64,000 nt of DNA from JAKAWQ01 sp963745975 (GTDB taxonomy: Bacteria > Pseudomonadota > Alphaproteobacteria > Acetobacterales > Acetobacteraceae), in the NCBI GenBank assembly GCA_963745975.1, contig CAVUZJ010000020.1, positions 53,888-117,887 on the forward strand, written 5' to 3'. Made by a program: the position numbers and the translations under genes. Below are positions 9,374 through 19,371 of the stretch, piece by piece. Below the pieces are notes generated by a model that was not told the DNA's origin, did no database searches, and saw nothing but the letters and a program-made list of their open reading frames with translations. Position 1 is the first letter of the stretch. The number at the start of each line of letters is the position of its first letter.

Positions 9374-11276
9374 TCGCGATCCTGACGCCGAGCTCGACCA
9401 CGCGGTCGGCCGGGATATGGAAGAATTCCGTGGCCGGCACGGCGTTGCGTGCCATCACGAGGAAGATCCAGAGGCGCCAGAACGGCATTTTCGGGATCGT
9501 CGCCGGCACCAGCAATTCGCGTCCGACGAAGTAGCTCACCTGCATCGGGTCGAAGCCGATCCCTTCCGCCCGGAGTGCTTCGAGGGCGCGGGGGATGTTG
9601 GGGCTTTCCATGAACCCGTAGCGGAAGCTGACGCGGTGGATGCCGGGTGCCAGCTCCTCCACCACCGCCCGTTCCGCGGCCTCGACCTCCGGCACGTCGA
9701 GCGTGTTCACCGTGACGAACAGCACCTTCTCGTGCAGCACCTTGTTGTGCTTGAGGTTGTGCAGCAGCGCCGAGGGCACGAAGTCCGGGTTGCCGGTGAG
9801 GAACACGGCGATCCCCGGCACGCGCACGATCCTTGAGGCCGGCAGCCGCGCCAGGAACGGGGCGAGCGGCAGGCTGTCCTGGCGCCAGCGTGCGAAGAGC
9901 AGGTCCCGCCCGCGTTTCCAGGTGCTCATCAGGCCCATCAGCGCCGCCGCCAGCACGAGCGGCACCCAGCCCCCCTCGGGGAACTTGAGCATGTTCGAGG
10001 CGAAGAAGACGGTGTCCACGACGAGGAAGAGCCCGAACGTGGCACCCGCCGCCGCGCGCGACCAGCCGAAGGCGCGCCGGAAGACCACCATCGCCAGGAT
10101 CGCCGTGCAGATGAAGGTGCCGGTGACGGCGATCCCGTAGGCCGCCGCCAGGCTGTCGCTCGTCTTGAAGGAGAGGACGAGCAGCAGCACGCCGATAGCG
10201 AGTGCCGAGTTCACCTGCGGCAGGTAGATCTGCCCCTCCTCGGACGAGCTCGTGTGTTTCACCGTCATGCGCGGCAGGAAGCCGAGCTGGAGGCATTGCC
10301 TTGTCAGCGAGAAGGCGCCCGAGATCAGCGCCTGGCTCGCGATCACGGTCGCGAACGTCGCCAGCACGACCATCGGCAGGCGCAGCGTGTGCGGCACCAG
10401 GATGTAGAACGGGTTGCGCAAGGCCTGCGGGTCGTGCAGCAGCAGCGCGCCCTGCCCGAAATAGCTGAGCACCAGCGCCGGCAGCACGAAGCAGAGCCAG
10501 GCGCGGCGGATCGGCCTTCGTCCGAAATGCCCGAGGTCCGCGTAGAGCGCCTCCGCCCCGGTCACCGCCAGCACCACTGCGCCGAGCGAGACGAAGGCGA
10601 TCCAGCCGTGGGCGAGGCAGAACTGCGCGCTATAGGAGGGCGAGATCGCGAGCATGACGGCGGGATGGCGCACGATCTCGGCCCCGCCGAGCAGCCCGAT
10701 CGCGAGGAACCAGACCACCATCACCGGTCCGAACATCCGCCCGACCCGGCCGGTGCCGCGCGACTGGATCGCGAACAGCACGATGATCACCACCACCGAG
10801 ATCGGCAGGATGTATTCGCGCAAGCCGGGTGCCGAGACCTCGAGCCCCTCCACCGCCGAGAGCACCGAGATCGCCGGCGTGATCAGCCCGTCGCCGAACA
10901 GCAGGCAGGCGCCGGCGATGCCGATCACCGCCAGGATCGTTCGCGTCCGCGCCTTCTGCGAGACCCGCTGGGCGAGCGCCATCAGGGCGAGGATGCCGCC
11001 CTCGCCGTGATTGTCCGCGCGCATCACGAGCAGCACGTATTTCACGGTGACGATCAGCACGAGCGACCAGAAGATGAGCGAGAGCACGCCCAGCACTTCG
11101 ACCGGGCCGGCTCGTCCGCCGCCAAAGAGGGCGAGGCTCGCGTGGATCGTATAGAGCGGGCTGGTGCCGATATCGCCATACACCACCCCGAGCGCGGCGA
11201 CGATCTGGCCGAGCCTGAGTGCGTTCGCGGGTCGGGCGGGAACGCCCGTCTCGGAGGTGGCGGCGAGATCTCTCAT
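9369..11276 (-). CDS. kup: Kup family potassium uptake protein
   Basis: A 635-residue inner-membrane K+ transporter. The family signature GVVYGDIGTSPLYTIH lies at residues 33-48, followed by VKYVLLVMRADNHGEGGILALMAL and about twelve membrane helices through residue ~460, then a cytoplasmic C-terminal domain (IAVFLTGNPDFVPSALLHNLKHNKVLHEKVLFVTV). Length and motifs match Kup/Trk-independent proton-coupled K+ uptake. It lies 78 bases downstream of the yggS stop on the same strand. The 3' end runs into the inverted repeat cassette. Confidence 0.95.
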   Translation of the reverse strand: MRDLAATSETGVPARPANALRLGQIVAALGVVYGDIGTSPLYTIHASLALFGGGRAGPVEVLGVLSLIFWSLVLIVTVKYVLLVMRADNHGEGGILALMALAQRVSQKARTRTILAVIGIAGACLLFGDGLITPAISVLSAVEGLEVSAPGLREYILPISVVVIIVLFAIQSRGTGRVGRMFGPVMVVWFLAIGLLGGAEIVRHPAVMLAISPSYSAQFCLAHGWIAFVSLGAVVLAVTGAEALYADLGHFGRRPIRRAWLCFVLPALVLSYFGQGALLLHDPQALRNPFYILVPHTLRLPMVVLATFATVIASQALISGAFSLTRQCLQLGFLPRMTVKHTSSSEEGQIYLPQVNSALAIGVLLLVLSFKTSDSLAAAYGIAVTGTFICTAILAMVVFRRAFGWSRAAAGATFGLFLVVDTVFFASNMLKFPEGGWVPLVLAAALMGLMSTWKRGRDLLFARWRQDSLPLAPFLARLPASRIVRVPGIAVFLTGNPDFVPSALLHNLKHNKVLHEKVLFVTVNTLDVPEVEAAERAVVEELAPGIHRVSFRYGFMESPNIPRALEALRAEGIGFDPMQVSYFVGRELLVPATIPKMPFWRLWIFLVMARNAVPATEFFHIPADRVVELGVRIAI

Positions 11277-11354
11277 GGCCCGGGCGAAGGCGGCGCGATC
11301 CGATACGCCTGTTGCACCGCGGCAGGCAAGCCTCGCCTCCGGGGGGCTCTTCCC

Positions 11355-12045
11355 TCACGCCGGCGGGCGCGCCCCGAAGATCGCCGTGCCGACCCGCACG
11401 TGCGTGGCGCCCTGCGCGATCGCGACCTCGAAATCCGCCGACATGCCCATCGAGAGTACCGGCAAGCCCGTGCCTTGCCGCGCAGGCCGCGAGCCAGGCG
11501 AAATGCGGCGCCGGGTCTTGCCCCGCCGGGGGCACGCACATCAGCCCGGCCAGCACCGCGCCGAACCGTTCGCGGCAGGCGGCGATGAAGCGGTCGGCCT
11601 CGCCCCGCGGAACGCCGGATTTCTGCGGCTCGTCGCCGACGTTCACCTCGACGAGAAGAAGCGGCGTCCGTCCCTCCCGCGCCATCGCCTCCGCGAGCGC
11701 CTCGGCGAGCCTCGGCCGGTCGAGGCTCTCGATCGCGTCGGCGAGCCGCACCGCGAGCCGCGCCTTGTTCGTCTGCAAGCCGCCGATCAGGTGCAGCCTG
11801 AGCTCGGGGTGAGCGGCGCGGAGAGCGGCGAATTTCTCCGCCGCCTCCTGCACCCGGTTCTCGCCGAAATGGACCTGGCCGGCCGCGAGTGCCGCGAGCA
11901 CCGCCGCCTGCTTCTGGGTCTTCGAGACCGCAACCAGTGTGATGTCCTCCGCCCGGCGGCCCGCGGCGAGCGCGGCGGCGCGGATGCGCACGCGCACCAA
12001 GGCGAGGTTCGCAGCGATGCTCGTCTCGGCGGTCGTTTGCGTCAT
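11355..12045 (-). pseudogene. YggS/PLPBP family PLP homeostasis protein with an apparent +1 frameshift
   Basis: The first ~180 codons encode a clear YggS-family protein: LVAVSKTQ with the PLP lysine near residue 42, HFGENRVQE, LHLIGGLQTNK, LLLVEVNVGDEPQKSGV and GLMCVPPAGQ. After FAWLAACAARHGL the frame is lost, but the expected ending (LSMGMSADFEVAIAQGATHV then VRVGTAIFGAR) continues in another frame to a TGA at 11355-11357. One extra base in the CTTGCCGG stretch at about 11459-11466 explains the shift. It could be a real lesion or a sequencing error. The family binds PLP and buffers its level; it has no known catalysis. Starts at ATG 12045. Confidence 0.8.
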
Positions 12046-12329
12046 CGCGCCTTCATCGCCTCGATTGCCACGCGAGCCTCCATCCGACCCTTCAATCTTT
12101 CATCGCGGGCAAACTTCAAGGGTTGAGCCCGGCCTGCCTGCCGGCGGCAATTCGCATGCCCGCTCGGCGCCGCCAAGTAGTATCGAATGATTATAAGAGG
12201 TAACGCCTATGAAATAAATAACAGAGCGTATCGATTGCCCCGCTTCCCGGTGGACGGCCGTCCGGCCGTCCGCCGGAAAGCGAAGTGAGGAGGCGCGTCC
12301 GCAATCTTGCCGCGAGCAAGGAGCATGTG

Positions 12330-13709
12330 ATGCGCAAAGTCCTGTTGACGACGACGGCCGCGCTGGCCGCCCTCGGGCTCACCCCGCTGGCCGCGCCCGC
12401 CTTGGCCCAGACTGCCGCACCGGCCCCCTCCCCTGGGCCCAACGCGCTCTACGGCGTCGGCGGCATGGCGGCGCCGCCGAGCTCGGCCTCCAACACCATC
12501 GTCTCGGCGGCGTCCGGCCCGGGCAGCTTCGCCGTCCGCCTCAACGGCCGGGTCAACTGGTACGCCGGCGTCGTCGGCACCTCGGCCGACAATGTCGATG
12601 GAGCCAAGCTCGATAATCTGGAGTTCCAGGGCTATCTCCGGCTCTATCCGGGCTTCGACGCGGAGACCTCGAACGGCCTGCAGTACGGCGTCGTCTCGGA
12701 GATCCGGAACCCGGGCTCGAACGACACGGCCACGGGCGTCAGCGCCTCGGCCAACGCCGCCGAGAACACTCTCTACTGGCGCCGCGCCTATGCCTATATC
12801 GGCACCTCCGCGTTCGGGCAGGTGCATTTCGGCCAGGGCGACGGCGCCTTCGACCTCCTGATGGTCGGCACCTTCGAGAACTTCAACGACGGCGGCTGGA
12901 ACGGGGACGTGTACGAGTTCGCCCCGGGGGCGACCGACCTCAACGAGGCCTGGGCCTGGCCGGATGTGAGCAACTATTACACGATCAATCGGATCGTCTA
13001 TCTCTCGCCCGACTGGTCCGGCTTCCGCTTCGGCGCGTCCTTCGCGCCCAACGACAATGCGCTGATCAACACCGAGAACTGCACCGTCGCCGGCCCCGGC
13101 TGCAACCGCCTGTCCGCGGCCCCGCTCGCCACCACGGGCAGCGTCACCGGCGCGCCGCGCTATCGCAACGAGGTGGACGTGGCGGCCGAGTACATCCACG
13201 CCTTCGGCCCGGTCGGCGTCGCGGCGAGCCTCGGCTATCTCAACGCGACCCCGGTCGCCAACACGCTGCCCGGCGCGCTCGGCTATCGCAACCTGAGCCT
13301 CGGCATGGCCGGCCTCACCGTCAGCTACGCGGGCTTCACCGTGGGCGGCAACATCCTCGGCGGCCAGATGAACGGGCAGTACTATCTCCAGCCGGACGGC
13401 GGCGCCGACGCGCTCGCCTTCATCGCCGGCGCCGAATACAGCGCCGGGCCGTTCGTCGTCGGCGCGAGCTATTTCAAGTACAAGGACCAGGGCGATTTCC
13501 AGTCGCCCGCGACCGAGGGCGTGGAAACCAGCCAGGGCATCGCCGCCGGCGCCACCTACGCGATCGCGCCCGGCCTCGGGCTCTATCTCTCCTACCTCTA
13601 CGGCCAGCGCCACCAGCTCGGCTACAACTACATCACCGGCCTGCCGGGCACCGCGTTCAACAATGTGAAGAGCCAGATTTTCGCGATCGGCACGGTCGTG
13701 AAATGGTGA
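12330..13709 (+). CDS. Outer-membrane porin
   Basis: A 459-residue secreted protein. Signal peptide MRKVLLTTTAALAALGL...APALAQ is cleaved after about residue 27. The mature part is rich in Gly, Asn, Tyr and Phe with alternating strands such as GSFAVRLNGRVNWYAGVVG, YLRLYPGFDAETSNGLQYG and GLGLYLSYLYGQRHQLGYNY, and ends in a strand closing with KW. The AAGGAG ribosome site six bases ahead of the ATG at 12330 selects this start over an upstream in-frame codon. It is paralogous to the porin at 14664, sharing block order and the two-cysteine segment NTENCTVAGPGCNR. Substrate is unknown. Confidence 0.85.
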   Translation: MRKVLLTTTAALAALGLTPLAAPALAQTAAPAPSPGPNALYGVGGMAAPPSSASNTIVSAASGPGSFAVRLNGRVNWYAGVVGTSADNVDGAKLDNLEFQGYLRLYPGFDAETSNGLQYGVVSEIRNPGSNDTATGVSASANAAENTLYWRRAYAYIGTSAFGQVHFGQGDGAFDLLMVGTFENFNDGGWNGDVYEFAPGATDLNEAWAWPDVSNYYTINRIVYLSPDWSGFRFGASFAPNDNALINTENCTVAGPGCNRLSAAPLATTGSVTGAPRYRNEVDVAAEYIHAFGPVGVAASLGYLNATPVANTLPGALGYRNLSLGMAGLTVSYAGFTVGGNILGGQMNGQYYLQPDGGADALAFIAGAEYSAGPFVVGASYFKYKDQGDFQSPATEGVETSQGIAAGATYAIAPGLGLYLSYLYGQRHQLGYNYITGLPGTAFNNVKSQIFAIGTVVKW

Positions 13710-13797
13710 GCGCCGAACCGCCAGCCTGCCCGCCCCGGCCCGGCGGCCGGCTGCTATTCTCGAGGGGGCCAACGGAGCAGGGAGTGCCAAGCGGGGC

Positions 13798-14376
13798 ATG
13801 GTCGATGGCGCGCTCATCGCCTGGGGGCGCGGGGTCAAGGCGCGCCGCCGCGACTCCCTTCCCCCGCTCTGGCTCTTCACCGATGAAGTCCGCCTCGTGG
13901 ATCCCCGTTCGGCGGTGGCGCGCCTGCCGAAGGGCCTCGCCGGCGTCGTTCTGCGCCATGACGGGGCGCCGGGAAGGCGCGCGCTTGGGCGCGACCTCGC
14001 CCGCCTCTGCCGCGCCCGGCGCCTCGCGCTCGTGGTCGCGGGCGATCCGCGCCTCGCCGCCGCGCTCGGCGCCGGCCTTCATGTCCGTCGCGGCCGCCTT
14101 CCGCTTCCGCGCCTGACGCGGGGCCTGCTCACCTCTTCCGCGCATAACCGCGCCGAGCTCGCGCGCGCGGCCCGCATCGGAGCCGACCTCGTCTTTCTCG
14201 GCCCGGCCTTCGCGACCGCGAGCCATCCGGGCGCGCGCCCCTTCGGCGCGGCCGGCTGGAACCGGCTCGCCCGGTCGGTGCCCGTTGCGGTCGCCGCCCT
14301 CGGCGGCATCACCGGGCGGCGCGTTCGCGCCTTGCCTGCCGCGGCCGCGGCAGGCGCCATCGGGGCGCTCGCCTGA
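13798..14376 (+). CDS. Thiamine phosphate synthase/TenI-like protein
   Basis: A 192-residue TIM-barrel protein. The start PPLWLFTDEVRLVDP, the middle GLLTSSAHNRAELARAARIGADLVFLGPAFATASHPG and the end VAVAALGGITGRRVRALPAA follow the ThiE/TenI order, where the ALGGI phosphate loop is characteristic. The first motif normally contains TD-based and Lys residues for pyrimidine pyrophosphate; LFTDE is present but other catalytic residues cannot be confirmed by eye. It may be ThiE or the related TenI-type protein without synthase activity. It sits alone between two porin genes. Confidence 0.72.
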   Translation: MVDGALIAWGRGVKARRRDSLPPLWLFTDEVRLVDPRSAVARLPKGLAGVVLRHDGAPGRRALGRDLARLCRARRLALVVAGDPRLAAALGAGLHVRRGRLPLPRLTRGLLTSSAHNRAELARAARIGADLVFLGPAFATASHPGARPFGAAGWNRLARSVPVAVAALGGITGRRVRALPAAAAAGAIGALA

Positions 14377-14663
14377 CCTGTGCGGTGCTCCATGTCTCTA
14401 TAGTCTTGGCGGTACGGGCCACCGGATCGGTTACGACTTCGCAACCGACATGCCGAGCCCCGCCGGTTCGTTGTGGCAATCAGGCCACACTGTTTCGGAA
14501 ATGCCATGGAGGACCCATAGGCCCAGTTGCGACCAATCCTTCGGAGTGTCCATAGTCCGTCCACTTCAGATGCCCGGGCGGCCGGGGGTTTTGCCCTCCG
14601 GGTGAGTGCCGGCGGCAGCGGCAAGGGACGATGCCGGGAAACCGGCGGACAGAGGAGGACTGG
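14377..14663. other. Leader region of the second porin gene
   Basis: A 287-base gap with no gene. Near its 3' end the sequence CCCGGGCGGCCGGGGG..CCCTCCGGG can form an imperfect stem, and a strong AGAGGAGG ribosome site at 14651-14658 precedes the porin ATG at 14664. A long untranslated leader is plausible but no specific regulator site is recognisable. Confidence 0.3.
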
Positions 14664-16061
14664 ATGCGCAAAATTCTGCTCACCACGGTGGCCGTGTTCG
14701 GTGCCGCCGCGGGGCTGGCCGGCGGGGCCTACGCCCAAACCGCCGCGCCTCCGCCTGCCCCGAACCAGATGTGGGGCGTCGGCGGCGCCGGTGCGCCCCC
14801 GACCGTCGCGTCGAGCGTACCCACTCCCGGCATGGCCGCGCCCGGCAGCTTCGTCGTCCACCTCAACGGCCGACTGAACTACTACGTGGGCGTCGAGGGC
14901 GACACGACCAACAACATTACGGCCGGCGGCGCGACCAACAAGAACGGCAACTTCGAGCTCCAGGGCTATATCCGGCTCTATCCGGGCTTCGACGCCGTCG
15001 CCGCCAACGGCCTGCAATACGGCGCCGTCGGCGAAATCCGGAACCCCGGCTCGAACGACACGGCCACCGGCGCCAGCGCCTCGGGCAACTCCACCGCGAA
15101 CACGCTCTACTGGCGTATCGCTTACGGCTATTTGGGCCTGCCGGAGTTCGGCCGGCTGAGCTTCGGCCAGCAGCAAACCGCCTTCGGCCTCCTCGACACC
15201 GGCGCCTTCGTGGGCTTCAACGACGGTGGGTGGGACGGCGACGTGCCGAGCTTCATCGGCGGCGGTCTCGGCTCCTCCTACGGCGCGGCTCCGACCTATC
15301 CGTTCACCGGCGTCGGCGCGATGTACACGGTCAACCGGCTGCTGTACATGTCGCCGAACTTCTCGGGCTTCCAGTTCGGCGTCGGCTACGCCCCGAACAA
15401 CAACGCCCTGATCAACTCCGAGAACTGCACCGTCGCCGGTTCCGGCTGTAACCGCTTCGAGTCGGGTCCCCAGTCGGCGAGCTCGTTCTCCGGCATCCGC
15501 TACAACAACGTGACGGACGTGGCGGCGAGCTACAACGGAACGTTCGGGCCGATGGGCCTCGGCCTCTACGGCGGCTTCTACGGCGCAACGCCGACCGTGA
15601 ACACCACAGCGGGCGCGGTCAAGTATGAGCCGATGGCCGTCGGCGCCTTCGGCGCGACCGCCACCTTCGCCGGCTTCACGGTGGGCGGCCAGTTCAAGTG
15701 GGGCGACGAGACCGGTCTCTGGTCTGTGATGCCGCAAGGCGGCCGTCCGATGACCGCCTGGCTCGTCGGCGGCCAGTACGCGACCGGCCCGATCGTCGTC
15801 GGCGCGAGCTACTTTGCCTACCAGTACACCGGCAACTTCTACGGAACCGCGACCACGAAGAACACCACAGGATTGGAGACCGACACCGGTCTGGCCGCCG
15901 GCGGAACCTTCTCCGTCGCGCCGGGCCTCTCCTTCTACCTCTCCTACCTCTACGGCCAGCGCCACCAGCTTGGCTTCAACTTCAACACCGACGAGCCCGG
16001 CCCGGCCAACAACAACGTGAACGGCCAGGTCTTCGCCCTCGGCACCGTGCTCAAGTGGTAG
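14664..16061 (+). CDS. Outer-membrane porin (paralogue of the 12330 porin)
   Basis: A 465-residue protein with signal peptide MRKILLTTVAVFGAAAGLAGGAYAQ. Mature strands such as GSFVVHLNGRLNYYVGVEGD, IRLYPGFDAVAANGLQYG, NPGSNDTATGASASGNS and LSFYLSYLYGQRHQLGFNF mirror the first porin, including NSENCTVAGSGCNR and the final KW. The ATG at 14664 is set by the AGAGGAGG ribosome site; a further in-frame ATG 33 bases upstream would spoil the signal peptide. The pair is an old tandem duplication separated by the thiE-like gene. A strong hairpin terminator follows. Confidence 0.85.
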   Translation: MRKILLTTVAVFGAAAGLAGGAYAQTAAPPPAPNQMWGVGGAGAPPTVASSVPTPGMAAPGSFVVHLNGRLNYYVGVEGDTTNNITAGGATNKNGNFELQGYIRLYPGFDAVAANGLQYGAVGEIRNPGSNDTATGASASGNSTANTLYWRIAYGYLGLPEFGRLSFGQQQTAFGLLDTGAFVGFNDGGWDGDVPSFIGGGLGSSYGAAPTYPFTGVGAMYTVNRLLYMSPNFSGFQFGVGYAPNNNALINSENCTVAGSGCNRFESGPQSASSFSGIRYNNVTDVAASYNGTFGPMGLGLYGGFYGATPTVNTTAGAVKYEPMAVGAFGATATFAGFTVGGQFKWGDETGLWSVMPQGGRPMTAWLVGGQYATGPIVVGASYFAYQYTGNFYGTATTKNTTGLETDTGLAAGGTFSVAPGLSFYLSYLYGQRHQLGFNFNTDEPGPANNNVNGQVFALGTVLKW

Positions 16062-16088
16062 TCACGCGATAGCATCCGGCTTTCCGCC

Positions 16089-16123
16089 AAGGGCGGCAGG
16101 GGAAACCCTGCCGCCCTTCTCCT
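16089..16123 (+). terminator. Rho-independent terminator after the second porin
   Basis: A perfect 13-bp GC-rich stem (16089-16101 with 16106-16118) closes a GAAA tetraloop and is followed by CTCCTTT. It lies 27 bases after the porin stop and ahead of the DUF3576 gene. Confidence 0.85.
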
Positions 16124-16206
16124 TTCAGGCAGCCCTTGGCGCTGGGGCCCGAAGCCGCTACAGAACCCCGCCGCCCGACCACCGTTCCGCAACCCGCAGG
16201 CACATC

Positions 16207-16755
16207 ATGGCTCTCCGTCTCCGCGCCGTCCTCGGCCTGCTGCTCCTGCCGGCGCTCGCCTCCTGCGGGATCTTCGGCAGCCCGACGCCCGTCCCGCCCG
16301 AGACCTACAGCCCGCAGAACCAGGGTCCGGGCTCGAACGTCCCCGGCACCATCCTGGGCTCCCAGGGCCTGTCGATGAACTTCGGCAACGGCCAGGGCAA
16401 CGGCCGCCCGACCGGCGCCAACGCCGGCGCCGCCCTCGGCGTCAACGCCTATCTCTGGCGCGGCGCGCTCGACACGCTCTCCTTCATGCCGCTCGCCTCC
16501 GCCGATCCGTTCGGCGGCGTCATCATCACCGACTGGTGGCAGCCGCCGCAGGCGCCGGACGAGCGTTTCAAGGCGACCGCCTATATCCTCGGCCGCGAGC
16601 TCACCGCCGGAGCGCTCCGCGTGGCGGTCTACCGCCAGGTGCTCAAGAACGGCTCGTGGGTGGACGCCGACGTGAGCCCGCAGACGGTCTCCGACATCGA
16701 GAACCGCGTGCTCGACCGTGCCCGGATCCTGCGCGCGGAGAGCGGCAGCCCTTGA
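16207..16755 (+). CDS. DUF3576 family lipoprotein
   Basis: A 182-residue protein with a lipoprotein signal (LLLLPALASCGIFGS, lipobox LASC, Cys about residue 20). The mature part contains GVNAYLWRGALDTLSFMPLASADPFGGVIITDWW, the conserved core of DUF3576, and a C-terminal region DIENRVLDRARILRAES. In alphaproteobacteria this gene commonly precedes leuS, as here (6 bases to the leuS ATG). Function is unknown; it is probably anchored to a membrane facing the periplasm and may take part in envelope assembly along with lptE downstream. Confidence 0.88.
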   Translation: MALRLRAVLGLLLLPALASCGIFGSPTPVPPETYSPQNQGPGSNVPGTILGSQGLSMNFGNGQGNGRPTGANAGAALGVNAYLWRGALDTLSFMPLASADPFGGVIITDWWQPPQAPDERFKATAYILGRELTAGALRVAVYRQVLKNGSWVDADVSPQTVSDIENRVLDRARILRAESGSP

Positions 16756-16761
16756 GCCGCG

Positions 16762-19368
16762 ATGGCCGATACCGCGCCGCCCGTCCCCATCGTTCGAATG
16801 AGGTATGACTTCGCCGAGGCCGAGCCGCGCTGGCAGCGCGCCTGGGCCGAGCGGAACTGCTTCCGGGTCGCCGACCTGCCGACCGAAGCCAAGCCGAAAT
16901 ACTACGTCCTCGAAATGTTTCCCTACCCCAGCGGCAAGATCCATATGGGGCACGTGCGGAACTACACGCTGGGCGACGTCATCGCCCGCTACAAGCGCGC
17001 CCGCGGCTTCTCGGTGCTCCACCCGATGGGCTGGGACGCGTTCGGCCTGCCGGCCGAGAACGCCGCCCGCGAGCGCGGCATCCATCCCGCAAGCTGGACC
17101 TACGACAATATCGCGGCGATGCGCGCCGAGCTCCGCCGCATGGGCCTCTCGCTCGACTGGGAGCGCGAATTCGCCACCTGCGACCCCGCCTATTACGGCC
17201 GGCAGCAATTTCTTTTCCTGGCCCTCCTCCGCGCCGGGCTCGCCTACCGCAAGGAGAGCTTCGTCAACTGGGATCCGGTGGACGGGACGGTCCTCGCCAA
17301 CGAGCAGGTGATCGACGGGCGCGGCTGGCGCTCGGGCGCGCCGGTCGAGAAGCGCCGCTTAGCCCAATGGTTCTTCCGCATCACCGCCTTCGCGCCCGAG
17401 CTCCTCGCCGCTCTCGATGATCTCGACCGCTGGCCCGAGCGCGTGCGCACGATGCAGGCGCACTGGATCGGCCGCAGCGAAGGAGCTCGCATCTCCTTTC
17501 CTCTCGTGGCACCGCTCGCCGGGATCGAGACCATCGAGGTCTATACCACCCGCCCCGACACGCTCTTCGGCATGTCCTTCGTGGCCCTCGCCCCGGAGCA
17601 TCCGCTCGCCGCCGCGGTCGCCGCGCGCGATCCGGGCGCTTCGAGCTTCATCGCCGAATGCCGCCGCCTCGGCACCAGCGAGGCGGCGATCGAGGCCGCC
17701 GAGAAGCAGGGCTACGACACGGGGCTCACCGTCGCCCATCCCTTCCTGAAAGGCGAGAAAATACCGGTCTGGATCGCCAATTTCGTGCTGATGGAGTACG
17801 GCACCGGGGCCATCTTCGGCTGCCCGGCGCACGATCAGCGCGACCTCGAGTTCGCCCGCAAATACGGGCTTCCCGTGCTTCCCGTGGTGCTGCCGCCGGG
17901 CGAGCGGGCGGAGGATTTCGCGATCGGCGCCACCGCCTGGACCGGTCCCGGAACGATCATCCGCTCTGATTTTCTCGACGGGCTCGATCCGGCGGGTGCG
18001 AAGCGGCGTGTCATTGCTGAACTGGAACGGATAGGCGTCGGGCGCGGCGAGGTCAACTGGCGGCTGCGCGATTGGGGCGTGAGCCGCCAGCGCTACTGGG
18101 GCTGCCCGATCCCGGTCATCCATTGCGCTTCCTGCGGTATCGTTCCTGTTCCGGAACGTGATCTGCCGGTGCTCCTGGCCGAGGACGTGCGCTTCGATCG
18201 TCCCGGCAATCCGCTCGCCGATCACCCGAGCTGGAAGCACGTTCCCTGCCCGTCCTGCGGCGGGCCGGCCGAGCGCGAGACCGACACGCTCGATACGTTC
18301 GTTGACAGCGCCTGGTATTTTTCCCGCTTCTGCAGCCCGCACGCGGCCGGCCCGGTCGATCGCGCCGCGGTCGATCACTGGCTACCGGTCGATCAGTATA
18401 TCGGCGGCATCGAGCACGCGATCCTGCATCTCCTCTATGCGCGCTTCTTCACCCGCGCGATGCGGCAGACGGGCTTCGTTTCGATTGACGAACCCTTCGC
18501 CGGGCTCTTCACGCAGGGCATGGTGACGCACGAGAGCTATCGTGCGGCGGACGGGACCTGGCTCTATCCCGAGGAGGTCGAGCGGCGGGCGGACGGCACC
18601 GCGGTCGCGCGGACGAGCGGGGCGCCGGTGGTCGTCGGGCGGATCGAGGCGATGTCCAAGTCGCGGCGCAACACGGTCGATCCCGGCACCATCATCGCCC
18701 GTTACGGCGCCGATACGGCGCGCTGGTTCATCCTCTCGGACAATCCGCCCGACCGCGACATGGAATGGACCGAGGCGGGCGTCGCCGGCGCCCATCGCTT
18801 CCTCCAGCGCGTCCAGCGGCTCGCCGACCAGGTCGTCGGGAGCAACGCAGATGTTCCTGATTTGTTCTCTGAGGATGCGCGGGCCCTGCGGCGGCGCACG
18901 CACCAGACGATCCTCGCCGTGACCTCGGCGCTCGAGGATTTCGCGTTCAACAGCGCGGTCGCCCGGCTCTACGAGCTTGCCGGCGCGATCGGCGATGCCG
19001 AGGGCGATGGGATTGCGGAGGCGCGGCGCGAGGCGATCGAGGTCCTGGTGCGGCTGGCCGCGCCGATGATCCCGCATCTCGCCGAGGAGCTCTATGCGCG
19101 ACTTCACCCCGGCTCGCAGCACCTCGTTGCGGAGCTGCCCTGGCCGGAGGCGGATCCGGCGCTCGCCGCGTCCGAGACGGTGACGATTGCGGTGCAGGTG
19201 AGCGGCAAGCTCCGCGGCACCCTCGTCATGGCGCCCGACGCGCCCGAGCCCGAAGTGGTCGCGGCGGCGGAGGCCGAGCCGAACGTTGCCCGCGCGCTCG
19301 CCGGGCGGCGCGTCGTGCGGCGGATCCACGTGCCGAACCGGATCGTCAATTTCGTCGTCGCGGGTTAG
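16762..19368 (+). CDS. leuS: Leucine--tRNA ligase
   Basis: An 868-residue class I aminoacyl-tRNA synthetase. The HIGH-equivalent is GKIHMGHVRNYTLGD near residues 57-71 and the KMSKS-equivalent is EAMSKSRRNTVDPG near 630. The editing domain has the threonine-rich TTRPDTLFGMSFVALAPEHPL block near 257-277, the zinc-like motifs CASCG and CPSCGG are present around 455 and 495, and the WDAFGLPAENAA block follows HIGH. Length is normal. The ATG at 16762 gives a short leader before RMRYDFAEAEPRWQ. It is followed closely by lptE and holA, the usual alphaproteobacterial order. Confidence 0.97.
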   Translation: MADTAPPVPIVRMRYDFAEAEPRWQRAWAERNCFRVADLPTEAKPKYYVLEMFPYPSGKIHMGHVRNYTLGDVIARYKRARGFSVLHPMGWDAFGLPAENAARERGIHPASWTYDNIAAMRAELRRMGLSLDWEREFATCDPAYYGRQQFLFLALLRAGLAYRKESFVNWDPVDGTVLANEQVIDGRGWRSGAPVEKRRLAQWFFRITAFAPELLAALDDLDRWPERVRTMQAHWIGRSEGARISFPLVAPLAGIETIEVYTTRPDTLFGMSFVALAPEHPLAAAVAARDPGASSFIAECRRLGTSEAAIEAAEKQGYDTGLTVAHPFLKGEKIPVWIANFVLMEYGTGAIFGCPAHDQRDLEFARKYGLPVLPVVLPPGERAEDFAIGATAWTGPGTIIRSDFLDGLDPAGAKRRVIAELERIGVGRGEVNWRLRDWGVSRQRYWGCPIPVIHCASCGIVPVPERDLPVLLAEDVRFDRPGNPLADHPSWKHVPCPSCGGPAERETDTLDTFVDSAWYFSRFCSPHAAGPVDRAAVDHWLPVDQYIGGIEHAILHLLYARFFTRAMRQTGFVSIDEPFAGLFTQGMVTHESYRAADGTWLYPEEVERRADGTAVARTSGAPVVVGRIEAMSKSRRNTVDPGTIIARYGADTARWFILSDNPPDRDMEWTEAGVAGAHRFLQRVQRLADQVVGSNADVPDLFSEDARALRRRTHQTILAVTSALEDFAFNSAVARLYELAGAIGDAEGDGIAEARREAIEVLVRLAAPMIPHLAEELYARLHPGSQHLVAELPWPEADPALAASETVTIAVQVSGKLRGTLVMAPDAPEPEVVAAAEAEPNVARALAGRRVVRRIHVPNRIVNFVVAG

Positions 19369-19371
19369 GCC